Shown piece after piece: positions 54,038 to 62,610 of a stretch of 64,000 nucleotides of DNA. The notes under the pieces are model-generated. The model saw only the letters and a program-made list of their open reading frames with translations. It searched no databases and was not told where the DNA came from. The stretch is from positions 82,531-146,530 of the forward strand of contig UCCA01000014.1 of assembly GCA_900470805.1 (NCBI GenBank). Direction: 5' to 3'. The stretch is from Hyphomicrobiales bacterium. GTDB lineage: Bacteria; Pseudomonadota; Alphaproteobacteria; Rhizobiales; Rhizobiaceae. Position 1 is the stretch's first letter. Every line of letters begins with the position of its first letter. Made by a program: the position numbers and the translations under genes.

Positions 54038-54097
54038 GAGAAGCCGGACATCCACTTCCCAAAAAGAAAGGGCGACCTTTCGATCGCCCTTTGCTGA

Positions 54098-54943
54098 TTA
54101 CGGCTGGTCCGGCCTGCAGTTCGGATCGCCCGGCTGGCACACCGGCGGACGGCGGCGGTCCTGGTCGCGGCGGCGGTCCGGGCCACGGTCGAGGCCAGGC
54201 TGTCCCGGTTGACCGGGTTGACCGGCCTGACCACCTTGGCCTGGCTGGCCGCCATCGCCACGTCGACCGGGTTGCCCGGGCTGGCCCGGCATACCCGGCT
54301 GGCCGTTGAATTCCGGCGGGCGGCCGGGTCTGCCGTTATCCTGTCGGGGATCGGGTCCACGACCGAAATCGGGGCCGCGACCGGGACGGTTGTCGAAGTC
54401 GGGGCCACGGCCGGGGCCGTTGTCGAAATCAGGACGCGGGCGGCCGGGACCATTGTCGAAGCCGGGGCGCGGGCGGCCGGGGTTGTCGAAATCAGGGCCG
54501 CGGCCGGGACCGGGGCGGACCACGACCGGGCGGTCATAGACCGGATTGCGGCGCCAGCGCTCGCGCTGGCCGTAGAAGGAGCGGTCGCGATAGTAGCGAT
54601 CCCAGTAGTTGCCGACACTGAAGACCACCGTCGGGATGCCGAGCGGGCGGTAATATTGCGGATCGACGTAGACGCGGCGCTGCTGGTAGAGCGCCTGCAC
54701 ATAGCGACCGGCGACCCAGCCGCGGCCGTTGTAAAACTCGACGTCGCACCATGGCACATCGGCCAGACAGCCGTGGATCTCGACGGATTCGCCGGCGGGA
54801 ATGACAGTAACGGCAGGATACTGCGTGCTCGGTCCGGCGCGCATGTTGACGTTGGCGGTTGCGAAACCCTCCGCCGCCTCAGCCGCGACCGGCGCCAGCA
54901 GCAGGGCAGCGACCGCGGTGATCTTCATCAGTGTGGTTTTCAC
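54098..54943 (-). CDS. Secreted SH3-domain protein with collagen-like tail
   Basis: A 281-residue exported protein. The signal peptide ends AEA near residue 23; a bacterial SH3 domain follows (TANVNMRAGPSTQYPAVTVI to GRGWVAGRYVQALY), usually binding peptidoglycan. From about residue 150 the chain is low complexity: FDNGPGRPRPD-type repeats, then GQP/GQPG triplets like collagen, then a basic RRRDQDRRR end. The GTG at 54943 has GGGAG seven bases upstream and is preferred; ATG 54928 is the alternative. Confidence 0.82.
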   Translation of the reverse strand: MKTTLMKITAVAALLLAPVAAEAAEGFATANVNMRAGPSTQYPAVTVIPAGESVEIHGCLADVPWCDVEFYNGRGWVAGRYVQALYQQRRVYVDPQYYRPLGIPTVVFSVGNYWDRYYRDRSFYGQRERWRRNPVYDRPVVVRPGPGRGPDFDNPGRPRPGFDNGPGRPRPDFDNGPGRGPDFDNRPGRGPDFGRGPDPRQDNGRPGRPPEFNGQPGMPGQPGQPGRRGDGGQPGQGGQAGQPGQPGQPGLDRGPDRRRDQDRRRPPVCQPGDPNCRPDQP

Positions 54944-55231
54944 GTTTGCACTCCCTTGCGGGCGCGTCGCCGCGCCTCGATGTTCAGGCTTTCGCGCCTG
55001 TTCGAAGACAACAGTCATCAGCTTCCCGACCAAAGTGGGGCGGGCGCGATTCAACTTGTCTTTCAATGACTTATATTGGGCGGAGAATGAACGCAGCTTG
55101 AACGGAGAAAGGCCGCGCCCTTGAAACGCGGCGTGGCGATGACCACATGGGGCTCATCCGTTGCAGCGGATCCGACCGCCGACCCGGCCCTGACAGGGCC
55201 ACAGGTGATCAACGCGATGCTAAAAAATCTG

Positions 55232-55247
55232 TTAACGTTTCGTTAAC
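55232..55247 (+). promoter_or_regulatory. CtrA-type box before a candidate sRNA
   Basis: TTAACGTTTCGTTAAC is a perfect TTAA-N7-TTAAC, including the final C of the full consensus. It is intergenic and about 80 bases before a strong terminator, so it would drive or time a short transcript. Confidence 0.6.
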
Positions 55248-55269
55248 CTTTCGCGGGCACTCTGACTGC

Positions 55270-55353
55270 AATGTTCGCTTGCACCTTGACCACGGATGTA
55301 CTGGCACTGTTGCGAAGCGAATGACGAAAGGCCGGTTCAACCCGGCCTTTTTT
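55270..55353 (+). ncRNA. Candidate cell-cycle-linked small RNA
   Basis: TTCGCTTGCA (55274-55283) pairs with TGC-G-AAGCGAA (55311-55321, one bulge) to close a 27-base loop, and a terminator stem AAAGGCCGG/CCGGCCTTT (55327-55350) with six T follows. The CtrA box 25-40 bases upstream is positioned to control it. Rhizobial sRNAs acting on cell-cycle genes (EcpR1, GspR) are known, but identity with them was not tested. Start position is inferred. Confidence 0.5.
55327..55353 (+). terminator. Terminator of the candidate CtrA-linked sRNA
   Basis: AAAGGCCGG and CCGGCCTTT pair perfectly around TTCAAC and run into TTTTTT. It is a canonical intrinsic terminator on the plus strand with no protein gene upstream of it on that strand. 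Confidence 0.9.
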
Positions 55354-55362
55354 GTCGTCTTG

Positions 55363-55392
55363 GGCGCCACGGTTTCAGGCGTGGCGCCTTTT
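55363..55392 (+). terminator. Second hairpin terminator near the M20 gene end
   Basis: GGCGCCACG and CGTGGCGCC form a 9-bp stem with an 8-base loop and are followed by TTTT on the plus strand. It may back up the previous terminator or, as a hairpin, end the minus-strand M20 transcript whose stop is at 55407. Confidence 0.7.
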
Positions 55393-55406
55393 CACGGTCA
55401 GACCGC

Positions 55407-56792
55407 TCAGGCGGCCAGCGCTTCCATGATGCGGATCCACGAGCGGATGCCCTTGTGATACGAGGTCAGCTCGTATTTCTCGTTGGGCGAATGGATGCGG
55501 TCGTCGGCGAGGCCGAAACCGACCAGCAGCGATTCCATTCCGAGCATCTTCTGGAAATCGCCGACAATCGGGATCGAGCCGCCCATGCCGATGACCACGG
55601 CGGGCTTCGGCCACTCGTCGGACAGCGCCGTCTTGGCCTTGGTCAGGACTGGCGAATCATAGGACAGGTGAATAGCAGGCGAGCCGCCGTGCGGGTGGAA
55701 CTCGACGGTGCAATCGGCCGGGATCCGCGATCGTACATAGGCGCGGAAACTGTCGCGGATGGCGGCCGGGTCCTGGGTGCCGACGAGGCGGAACGAAACC
55801 TTGGCGGAAGCCTTGGCGGCGATAACTGTCTTGAAGCCCTCGCCGGTATAGCCGCCCCAGATGCCGTTGACCTCGGCGGTCGGCCGCGCCCAAGTGAGCT
55901 CCAGCACCGAGCGACCCTTTTCGCCCGAGGGAACCGAAAGGCCGACGTCGCCGAGAAAAGCTTCCGTCGTCAGGCCCAGCGTTTCCCAGGAGGCTTTGAT
56001 GTTTTCCGGCGTTTCCTCGACGCCGTTATAGAAGCCGTCGAGCGTGATGCGGCCGGTGTCGTCGTGCAGGCCGGCGAGGATCTTCGTGAGGATATGGATC
56101 GGGTTGGCGGCGGCGCCACCGAACAGGCCCGAATGCAGATCGCGGTCAGCGGCGGTGACGACGATTTCCTCGCCGACAAGGCCGCGCAGCGCCGCGGCGA
56201 TGGCCGGTGTGTCGCGGTCCCACATGCTGGTATCGCAGACCAGAGCGTAGTCAGCCTTGAGCTCGGCGGCATTGGCCTCGAGGAACGGTTTCAGCGATGG
56301 TGAGCCGGATTCCTCCTCGCCCTCGAACAGGATGGTGACGCGAACGGGCAGTGATCCGTGGATTTCCTTGTAGGCGCGGCAGGCCTCGACGAAGGTCATC
56401 AGCTGGCCCTTGTCGTCGGCGGTGCCGCGGCCGGTGAGGATCTTGCGGCCGGCGGCTTCCTGCACCGACGGCTCGAAGGGATCGTTGTCCCACAGCTCGA
56501 TCGGATCGACCGGCTGCACATCGTAATGGCCGTAGAACAGCACATGCGGCGCCGAGGCGCTGGCGCCGTCGTGATGGGCGACGACCATGGGGTGGCCAGG
56601 AGTGTCGCGGACCGAGGCGTCGAAGCCGAGCGTCTTCAGATAATCGACCAGCCAGACGGCGGCCTTGCGGCAATCGCCCTTGTAGGCAGGGTCGGTGGAG
56701 ATCGACTTGATCCGCAGCAGTTCGAACAGCTGGTCGAGGCTCGAGGGCAGGTTCTGGTCCGCACGGGCGAGGACCGGCATCAGGTCAGGCAT
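55407..56792 (-). CDS. M20-family dipeptidase/carboxypeptidase
   Basis: A 461-residue zinc peptidase of the ArgE/DapE/CPG2 group. Ligands appear in FYGHYDVQPVDP (His, Asp), GRGTADDKGQL (Asp), FEGEEESGSPS (catalytic Glu and ligand Glu) and the C-terminal LADDRIHSPNEKYEL (His). The family removes C-terminal or dipeptide residues; the substrate is unknown. AAGGAG stands eight bases before ATG 56792. Confidence 0.93.
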   Translation of the reverse strand: MPDLMPVLARADQNLPSSLDQLFELLRIKSISTDPAYKGDCRKAAVWLVDYLKTLGFDASVRDTPGHPMVVAHHDGASASAPHVLFYGHYDVQPVDPIELWDNDPFEPSVQEAAGRKILTGRGTADDKGQLMTFVEACRAYKEIHGSLPVRVTILFEGEEESGSPSLKPFLEANAAELKADYALVCDTSMWDRDTPAIAAALRGLVGEEIVVTAADRDLHSGLFGGAAANPIHILTKILAGLHDDTGRITLDGFYNGVEETPENIKASWETLGLTTEAFLGDVGLSVPSGEKGRSVLELTWARPTAEVNGIWGGYTGEGFKTVIAAKASAKVSFRLVGTQDPAAIRDSFRAYVRSRIPADCTVEFHPHGGSPAIHLSYDSPVLTKAKTALSDEWPKPAVVIGMGGSIPIVGDFQKMLGMESLLVGFGLADDRIHSPNEKYELTSYHKGIRSWIRIMEALAA

Positions 56793-56987
56793 TTCCGACT
56801 CCTTGTTGAATTTCGGCCGGACGATAGACCAAAGCGGTGCGGCTTTCGAGGTGAAAAACGCCGCAACCGGCAATCGCCGAAGGGTACGGTAACGCACGTT
56901 TCGCGGTTCAATTTCGCGCCATATGCAATTTACGGTTATTTAAGAAGATGCTTGATAACGTCCGCTTCCACGTGCTGGAGGCGCCTG

Positions 56988-59378
56988 ATGTTTACCGTGA
57001 TCACCTGTATTCGCGACAACCATGACTGGCGCCTGATCCTTGCCGCCGTGGTGGTCTGCCTGATCGGCAACCTCACCGCCATGCTCCTGTTGTTTCGCGC
57101 CCAGCAATGCGACCCCGCCGAGCGCCGCAACTGGATCATGGGTGCCGCCTTTGCCTGCGGCGTCGGCATCTGGGCGACGCACTTCATCGCCATGCTCGCC
57201 TATGACGGCGGCTATCCGATCGCCTACGGGCTGGGGCTGACGGCGCTTTCGGTGGTGATCGCCGTCGCCATATCGCTGCTTGCCATTCTCGTCGCCTTCG
57301 AAAGCACCAGCCGCTACGCCTTCATGCAGGGCGGCGTGCTGATGGCGCTCGGCATCACCGCCATGCACCTGACCGGCATGCAGGCGATCGAGGGCCAGGT
57401 CGATATCCTGTTCAGCGCCTCGGCAACGCTGACGGCGCTGCTGATCGGCTCGGCGCTGGCCAGCCTCGCCTTCCTGTTCTTCCGCACGCTGACCGGGACG
57501 AAACGCATCCTGCTGTCGGCGCTCGCCATGGTGGTCGGCATCGCCGCCATCCACTTCATTTCGATGAGCTACATCACGCTGGTGCCGGAACCCGGCCGGC
57601 AGATCACCACCGCGATCATCGAGCCGCACACGCTGGCGGCCATCGTCATGGCGGTATCGACGGCGCTGATCCTGACGGCGCTCGGCGCCGTGTTCCTCGC
57701 CAGCCACCTGACCGATCTCAAGGGTCTGGCCAATGCGACGATGGAAGGGCTGCTGGTGCTTTGCGACGGCAACATCCTCGACGCCAACGAGCGCTTCCAG
57801 GAGATGTCCGGATGGCAGCTCAGCGAGCTGCGCGGCAAGCAGCCGGACCTCCTGCTGCTGTCGGCCAGCAGCATGGCATCGGCGGTCAACCATGAAACGC
57901 TGCTGACCACCAAGGCCGAGACAGAACTGCCGGTCGAGGTGATGATGCGCCGGATGATCTATCGCGGCCGGGCCTGCGAGATCCTCGCCATCCGCGATCT
58001 CACCGAGCGCAAGCGCGCCGAGCAGATGATCGAGCACCTGGCCCAGCACGACGTGCTGACCGGCCTGCCGAACCGCTCGCTGTTCGACACAAGGCTGCGC
58101 CAGGCGCTGCAGGTGGCGCAGCGCAAGCGCGGCCATGTCGCCGTGTTCTATCTCGATCTCGATCGCTTCAAGGCCGTCAACGACCTGTTCGGCCATGCCG
58201 AAGGCGACCGCATTCTCTGCAAGATATCGGCGATCCTGAAGCGCGTGGTCGACGAGACGGCGACGATCGCCCGGCTCGGCGGCGACGAGTTCGCGATCAT
58301 CCAGACCGGCAAGCCGCAGCCGGACGGCGCACGGGCGCTGGCCGATGCCATCCTTTCCGGCGTCGCTGCCGAAATGGACGTCGCCCGCGACCCGACCGCC
58401 GTCGGCGTCAGCCTCGGCATCGCCGTGTATCCGGCCGACGGGCAGACCGAGGAGCAGCTCTGCGTCAACGCCGACACGGCGCTCTACCGCGCCAAGCATG
58501 CCGGCCGGGGCAAGGCCTGCTTCTTCGACGCCGAGATGGACGCGGCGGTGAAGGCACGGCGCGAGATCGAGAACGAGCTGCGCCACGCCATCGTCCGCAA
58601 CCAGCTCTACGTCCATTACCAGCCGATCCTCGACAGCCGCAGCGGCGGCATCAGCGGCTACGAGGCGCTGATGCGTTGGAACCGGCCGGGCCACGGCAGC
58701 AGCGAGCCCGACGTGTTCATCAAGATCGCCGAGGAGAGCGGCGTCATCGTCCAGCTCGGCGAATGGGTGCTGCGGCAGGCCTGCACGGAAGCGGCGCGCT
58801 GGGCGCAGCCGCTGTCGATCGCCGTCAATGTCTCGCCGGTGCAGTTCATGCTGCCCAATCTCTACGACAGAGTGACGGCGATTCTCGCGGAAACCGGGCT
58901 GGTGCCGCAGCGGCTCGAGCTTGAGATCACCGAGGCCGCCTTCATCCGCGACCGCAAGGCGACGATCTCGACGCTGATGCGGCTCCACGATCTCGGCGTC
59001 CGGATCGTCATGGATGATTTCGGCACCGGCTTCTCCTCGCTCTCCAACCTGCGCGCTCTGCCCTTCGACAAGATCAAGGTCGACCGCAGCTTTACCGGCA
59101 TCCTCGAACACGACGCCGCCGCCCGCTCGATCGTGCGCGCCATCATCGGTCTTGGCCACAGCCTCGGCATCCAGGTGGTGACCGAGGGCGTGGAGACCGA
59201 ACTGCAACGCCAGATCGTCACCAACGAAGGCTGCGAACAGATGCAGGGCCTGCTGCTCGGCAAGCCTGACATCGAACCCAGCGTCAAGATGGCGGCCCGC
59301 GACAAGTATCACTCGGCGCAAGAGGACCGCGGCAGCACGGTGCTGCGCTATCCGCAGGTGGTACCGAAGGCGAAGTAG
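56988..59378 (+). CDS. MHYT-PAS-GGDEF-EAL c-di-GMP enzyme
   Basis: A 796-residue membrane protein. Residues 1-230 hold seven spans with MHYT-type motifs (WATHFIAMLAYDGG, MHLTGMQAIEG, IHFISMSYITL), proposed to bind copper and sense oxygen, CO or NO. A PAS domain follows, then an intact GGDEF (RLGGDEFAI, residues 431-435) and intact EAL (YEALMRW near 558, DDFGTGFSS). No RxxD inhibitory site stands five residues before GGDEF. It may make or degrade c-di-GMP. ATG 56988 has GGAGG upstream; the long in-frame extension is not coding. Confidence 0.93.
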   Translation: MFTVITCIRDNHDWRLILAAVVVCLIGNLTAMLLLFRAQQCDPAERRNWIMGAAFACGVGIWATHFIAMLAYDGGYPIAYGLGLTALSVVIAVAISLLAILVAFESTSRYAFMQGGVLMALGITAMHLTGMQAIEGQVDILFSASATLTALLIGSALASLAFLFFRTLTGTKRILLSALAMVVGIAAIHFISMSYITLVPEPGRQITTAIIEPHTLAAIVMAVSTALILTALGAVFLASHLTDLKGLANATMEGLLVLCDGNILDANERFQEMSGWQLSELRGKQPDLLLLSASSMASAVNHETLLTTKAETELPVEVMMRRMIYRGRACEILAIRDLTERKRAEQMIEHLAQHDVLTGLPNRSLFDTRLRQALQVAQRKRGHVAVFYLDLDRFKAVNDLFGHAEGDRILCKISAILKRVVDETATIARLGGDEFAIIQTGKPQPDGARALADAILSGVAAEMDVARDPTAVGVSLGIAVYPADGQTEEQLCVNADTALYRAKHAGRGKACFFDAEMDAAVKARREIENELRHAIVRNQLYVHYQPILDSRSGGISGYEALMRWNRPGHGSSEPDVFIKIAEESGVIVQLGEWVLRQACTEAARWAQPLSIAVNVSPVQFMLPNLYDRVTAILAETGLVPQRLELEITEAAFIRDRKATISTLMRLHDLGVRIVMDDFGTGFSSLSNLRALPFDKIKVDRSFTGILEHDAAARSIVRAIIGLGHSLGIQVVTEGVETELQRQIVTNEGCEQMQGLLLGKPDIEPSVKMAARDKYHSAQEDRGSTVLRYPQVVPKAK

Positions 59379-59448
59379 GTGGAGCTATTGCCTTTCCAAA
59401 ACCATTGATTGCATAATCATCCGATACGCTGGTTTTGCGGTGAGCCGG

Positions 59449-59865
59449 ATGCTTGATATTGCGATCATGACATTGCGACAGACGTGCCGGTACGGCTGCC
59501 TCTCCCTGTGGGTGGTGGTGGCCTTTTCGTGTGGGCCAGTTGCAGCGCTTGCGGCCAGCGATTCACGCAGACAGCTTGACGACCGGCCCATCATCTGCGC
59601 GGGCTACTACCGGCATTTGGCGCAGTTCTCCAGCGAGAAACACGACAAGGTCCAAGCTGACGCTTATATGGCGAGATTTCGTGCGCTGTATGATCGCGGC
59701 ATCGCCGACATGATGGAAAACGGCAGCACAAGAGAACAGGCACATGACATGATCCAAGGATATTCCGATCTCCTCGGCGCGCTCGCCATCAAGGAAGATC
59801 CGTCATTGAAGTATGTGATCCGTATGTGCGCACGTGAATTTCCCGTGCCGGCAATCTGGAAATAG
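59449..59865 (+). CDS. Small exported protein of unknown function
   Basis: A 138-residue protein with a hydrophobic signal-like N-terminus ending in ALAA. The mature part has ICAGYYRHLAQF, a Glu/Lys-rich middle and CAREF near the C-terminus, with two cysteines that could pair. No family was recognised. Starts at 59440 (GTG), 59449 and 59467 are all possible. Confidence 0.5.
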   Translation: MLDIAIMTLRQTCRYGCLSLWVVVAFSCGPVAALAASDSRRQLDDRPIICAGYYRHLAQFSSEKHDKVQADAYMARFRALYDRGIADMMENGSTREQAHDMIQGYSDLLGALAIKEDPSLKYVIRMCAREFPVPAIWK

Positions 59866-59943
59866 CCGTCTCACCATGCTGCCGAGGACAGCTTGCCGAT
59901 CTAGAGATATTGCCTTTCTCGAAGGCCCATTTCACATGGCACC

Positions 59944-60468
59944 ATGAACGACATCCCCTCACCTCACTCCCCTTCCTCACTGATACCGGAGAACCGCGGC
60001 GGCCTCAACCTCTTTGCCGACGGCAGCTGCGCGCCGGATAGCCGGCGGGGCGGCTGGGCGTTCGTTGCCTATCGCGATGGCATCGAGGTCGCATTCCGGT
60101 GCGGCGGTGCCGAGGATGCCGCCAACAACAGGATGGAGGTGACGGCGCTGCTGCAGGCGATGCTCTGGCTGAACGCCAATGCGGCCGGCGAGCAAGCGGT
60201 GATCTGGTCGGACTCGGTGGTCGCGGTCAAGGGCTGCAACGACTGGCGACCGATCTGGCGAAACAACGGCTGGAAGAAGATCGCCGCCAACCCGAAACTG
60301 CGCAGCCGGGCGATCCAGGATGCCGATCTGTGGCAGGCGATCGACCGGGCACTCGCGGTGAACGCGGGTGTGACGGTGATGTGGTGCAAGGGGCACACGG
60401 GGATCGGCGGCAACGAGCGGGCGGATGGGCTTGCCGAGCAGGGCCGGCGGGCGGTGGAGCCATCATGA
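59944..60468 (+). CDS. rnhA: Ribonuclease HI
   Basis: A 174-residue RNase H that cuts RNA in RNA-DNA hybrids. The catalytic set is Asp26 (FADGSC), Glu65 (NNRMEVTALL), Asp90 (WSDSVVAV) and the Asp of GNERADGLA near 152, with the basic WCKGHTGIGGNE loop. About 17 extra residues precede the fold. Its stop overlaps the next start (ATGA). The main rnhA of many rhizobia lies elsewhere, so this may be a second copy. Confidence 0.88.
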   Translation: MNDIPSPHSPSSLIPENRGGLNLFADGSCAPDSRRGGWAFVAYRDGIEVAFRCGGAEDAANNRMEVTALLQAMLWLNANAAGEQAVIWSDSVVAVKGCNDWRPIWRNNGWKKIAANPKLRSRAIQDADLWQAIDRALAVNAGVTVMWCKGHTGIGGNERADGLAEQGRRAVEPS

Positions 60469-60710
60469 CGCTCGAAGAGCTGATCCAGCGATACCGGCCG
60501 CATCTGGCGGATGAATCCGTTGGCGTCAGGCGGAGCTGGGAAGAGGTGTTTCGATACACGCTGAAGCACTATCCCGGCGATACGCCGCTGGAGGCATTCG
60601 ACCTCGATCTCCTGGCCGAGCGCCTGTCGGCTTCCGACCTGCATCCGCCGCTGGTTGCCGGGTACGTCAAGCGCTGGCGGGAATTGCTGGCGCGGGTGGG
60701 TGAACTGTAG
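60465..60710 (+). CDS. Small protein coupled to rnhA
   Basis: An 81-residue protein starting at an ATG that overlaps the rnhA stop by four bases, so translation is coupled. LEELIQRYRPHLADESVGVRRSWEEVFRYTLKHYP and ASDLHPPLVAGYVKRWRELLARV are helical and charged. No domain was recognised. The tight overlap suggests a partner of RNase HI or a nucleic-acid-related role, which is inference. Confidence 0.6.
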   Translation: MTLEELIQRYRPHLADESVGVRRSWEEVFRYTLKHYPGDTPLEAFDLDLLAERLSASDLHPPLVAGYVKRWRELLARVGEL

Positions 60711-60801
60711 CCGCAGACCGGGCGGCGCGGGCGGGCTGGAAGCCGGGCGCCTTCTAATACCGAAGGTTGTGACAAGCGCAGCGTGATGGCATACTGAATA
60801 C

Positions 60802-61182
60802 ATGTCAAGCAAACGGCCAAGCGAGATTCTATACGAGTTGTCAGCGCGAGAACCGATATTCCATCGGCGCGAGTATGGCACGTCCAGGGACCAGCTCGAA
60901 GAAATGATCGACGCTTCGTTCTGGGAAGTCGGAGCGAGCGGTAAAGTCTATAGGCGCGACCATGTCATCGAGACGCTTTTGGCGCGATATTTGAAGGGTC
61001 CAGAGCCGCACGATTGGCCGTGTCGCGACTTCGAGCTGACCGCGTTGGGAGACCGGCTTTATCTCATCTCCTACATCTTGGAGGAGCCGGAAAGATTGAC
61101 GCGCCGCTCGACTATTTGGCGCTCATCCGACACCGGCTGGAAAATTGTCTTTCATCAAGGGACGTTGGCAAGCACCGCTTAA
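60802..61182 (+). CDS. DUF4440 NTF2-like protein
   Basis: A 126-residue protein. ILYELSAREPIFHRREYGTSRDQLEEMIDASFWEVGASG is the N-terminal helical region of the DUF4440/YybH family, and TIWRSSDTGWKIVFHQGTLA is the closing strand pair. The fold is a small ligand pocket; function unknown. It stands alone between the rnhA pair and an acetyltransferase. Confidence 0.75.
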   Translation: MSSKRPSEILYELSAREPIFHRREYGTSRDQLEEMIDASFWEVGASGKVYRRDHVIETLLARYLKGPEPHDWPCRDFELTALGDRLYLISYILEEPERLTRRSTIWRSSDTGWKIVFHQGTLASTA

Positions 61183-61363
61183 CCACCCCATCTACACCAA
61201 TCAACCAGCTGTATCGCGGACGCTTGATCCGAATGAGCCTCTCAAGACTTCGTGCGCTTAGTCATTCGAATTATTGATGCAGGCGTTTGCTCCGCGCGAT
61301 GGATTCGATCGCTCTTCCGGACTAGCCTCGGCTTAGCAAACCCTTGCCTTGGACGATTTTCCG

Positions 61364-61996
61364 ATGCCTCTTCTCGACGCCAACGCAACGCATCCGATCA
61401 CGCTGCCTGATGGCACGGTCTATCGCGATACGGTTTATCTGAAGACCGTGGTCGACCATCCCAGGATGGAAATCGGTGACTACAGCTACTTCACCCATTC
61501 AGGGAAACCGGAAGAGACGGCGCAGGTGCTTGCGCCCTATCTCGGGCACGCCTGCCGCGAGCGACTGGTCATCGGGAAATTCGTGCAGATCGCGCGGGGA
61601 AGCTATTTCATCACGAGCTCGGCCAATCATCCGATGGCCGGTTTCACGACCTACCCGTTTCGCATCTTCAAGCCAGAGACCTTCGGCTACAAGGACCTGC
61701 CGGTGAAGGATACCGTTGTCGGTCACGACGTGTGGATCGGCCATGGCGCGACGATCATGCCGGGCGTGCATATCGGTTCGGGCGCGATCGTCGCTGCTGC
61801 GTCGGTCGTCGTCCGCGATGTTCCGCCCTATGCCATCGTCGGCGGAAACCCGGCGGGCATCATCCGGATGCGCTACCCCATCGAAACGATCAACGCGCTT
61901 CTCGATATCGCCTGGTGGGATTGGCCGCTGGACAAGATCGAAGCGAAGCTGGCCGCTTTGGAGAACGGCGATCTCGAAGCGCTCAAGATGGCGTAG
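61364..61996 (+). CDS. CatB-type xenobiotic O-acetyltransferase
   Basis: A 210-residue left-handed beta-helix acetyltransferase. Hexapeptide repeats are seen in VVGHDVWIGHGATIMPGVHIGSGAIVAAASVVVRDVPPYAIVGGNPA, and the His of SSANHPMAGF is the catalytic residue of the XAT/CatB group. Members acetylate antibiotics, sugars or other hydroxyl groups; resistance is not implied here. ATG 61364 is used over an upstream TTG. Confidence 0.85.
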   Translation: MPLLDANATHPITLPDGTVYRDTVYLKTVVDHPRMEIGDYSYFTHSGKPEETAQVLAPYLGHACRERLVIGKFVQIARGSYFITSSANHPMAGFTTYPFRIFKPETFGYKDLPVKDTVVGHDVWIGHGATIMPGVHIGSGAIVAAASVVVRDVPPYAIVGGNPAGIIRMRYPIETINALLDIAWWDWPLDKIEAKLAALENGDLEALKMA

Positions 61997-62018
61997 CAAA
62001 GGAAGTTCCTGTCGGCCA

Positions 62019-62306
62019 CTAAGCCGCCTTCGGCTGCAATCTCTCGACGTGCGGCGGTTCCTGCTGCTGCACCTTCGACAATTCGTAATTGGTCTGCAGC
62101 GTCATCCAGAAGCGTGCCGTGCTGACGCCGGCCAGTTCAAGCCTGACCGCCAGATCGGGACTGATGCCCGACTTGCCGTTGATCACCCGCGACAAGGTGG
62201 TTCGCGCGATCCCGAGACGCTGGGCTGCGTCGGTCACGTCGATGCCGAGCGGCACGAGAACGTCTTCGCGCAGCATCTCGCCGGGATGCGGATGGACTTT
62301 CATCAT
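62019..62306 (-). CDS. higA: HigA-type antitoxin
   Basis: A 95-residue Cro-type regulator. HPGEMLREDVLVPLGIDVTDAAQRLGIARTTLSRVINGKSGIS is the HigA/VapI helix-turn-helix. AAGGAG lies eight bases before ATG 62306. It is translated 13 bases after higB on the same transcript and should bind the palindrome upstream of higB. Its C-terminus (QQQEPPHVERLQPKAA) would cover the toxin. Confidence 0.9.
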   Translation of the reverse strand: MMKVHPHPGEMLREDVLVPLGIDVTDAAQRLGIARTTLSRVINGKSGISPDLAVRLELAGVSTARFWMTLQTNYELSKVQQQEPPHVERLQPKAA

Positions 62307-62319
62307 GTCGAGGCTCCTT

Positions 62320-62598
62320 TCAATGATAATCCTGATAGTCGACCAGTTCGACATCGACGCCGACAAAGCGAAACGTGACGCGCCAGTTACCGTTGACCCA
62401 AATGGACCAATAGCCCCTCATCTCACCTTTCAGCGGATGCAGCCGATAGCCCGGATGGCTTAGATCGACCGGCGCTGCGGCCGCATCCAGTACTGCCAGA
62501 ATGCGCAAAAGCTTCGACGCGTGGGCTGCTTGCACCCCCTTCGTCGATCCTGTGCTGTACAGCACCTCTAGACCCTTATGGCGAAAACTGATGATCAC
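62320..62598 (-). CDS. higB: HigB-type ribosome-dependent RNase toxin
   Basis: A 92-residue RelE-fold toxin with a GTG start. FRHKGLEVLYSTGSTKGVQAAHASKLLRIL and WSIWVNGNWRVTFRF are strong HigB signatures. It cleaves translated mRNA. As in most HigBA pairs the toxin gene comes first, and a palindromic operator overlaps its start region. Confidence 0.92.
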   Translation of the reverse strand: MIISFRHKGLEVLYSTGSTKGVQAAHASKLLRILAVLDAAAAPVDLSHPGYRLHPLKGEMRGYWSIWVNGNWRVTFRFVGVDVELVDYQDYH

Positions 62599-62610
62599 GC
62601 CATAATGTAG

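Larger units (their letters stand above)
53644..54097. other. 454-base gap: candidate sRNA and repeat copy C
   Basis: No protein gene is supported. The first part holds an EcfG-type promoter (53693-53717), a candidate small RNA and its terminator (to 53822). The second part is dispersed repeat copy C (53898-54037). Confidence 0.7.
54944..55406. other. 463-base gap: SH3-gene promoter and candidate sRNA
   Basis: No protein gene is supported. It contains the SH3-gene promoter region (54944-55100), a 15-base hairpin GGCCCTGACAGGGCC at 55187-55201, a CtrA-type box (55232-55247), a candidate RNA (55274-55353) and two plus-strand terminators. Confidence 0.7.

Noticed and set aside
56358..56987. In-frame N-terminal extension of the MHYT-GGDEF-EAL protein
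   Set aside because: It is antisense to the M20 peptidase N-terminus, and a good GGAGG site precedes the ATG at 56988, directly before the first MHYT span.
56940..59321. 793-codon open frame on the minus strand opposite the GGDEF-EAL gene
   Set aside because: High GC codon bias leaves the opposite frame open. The plus-strand protein has intact MHYT, PAS, GGDEF and EAL motifs.
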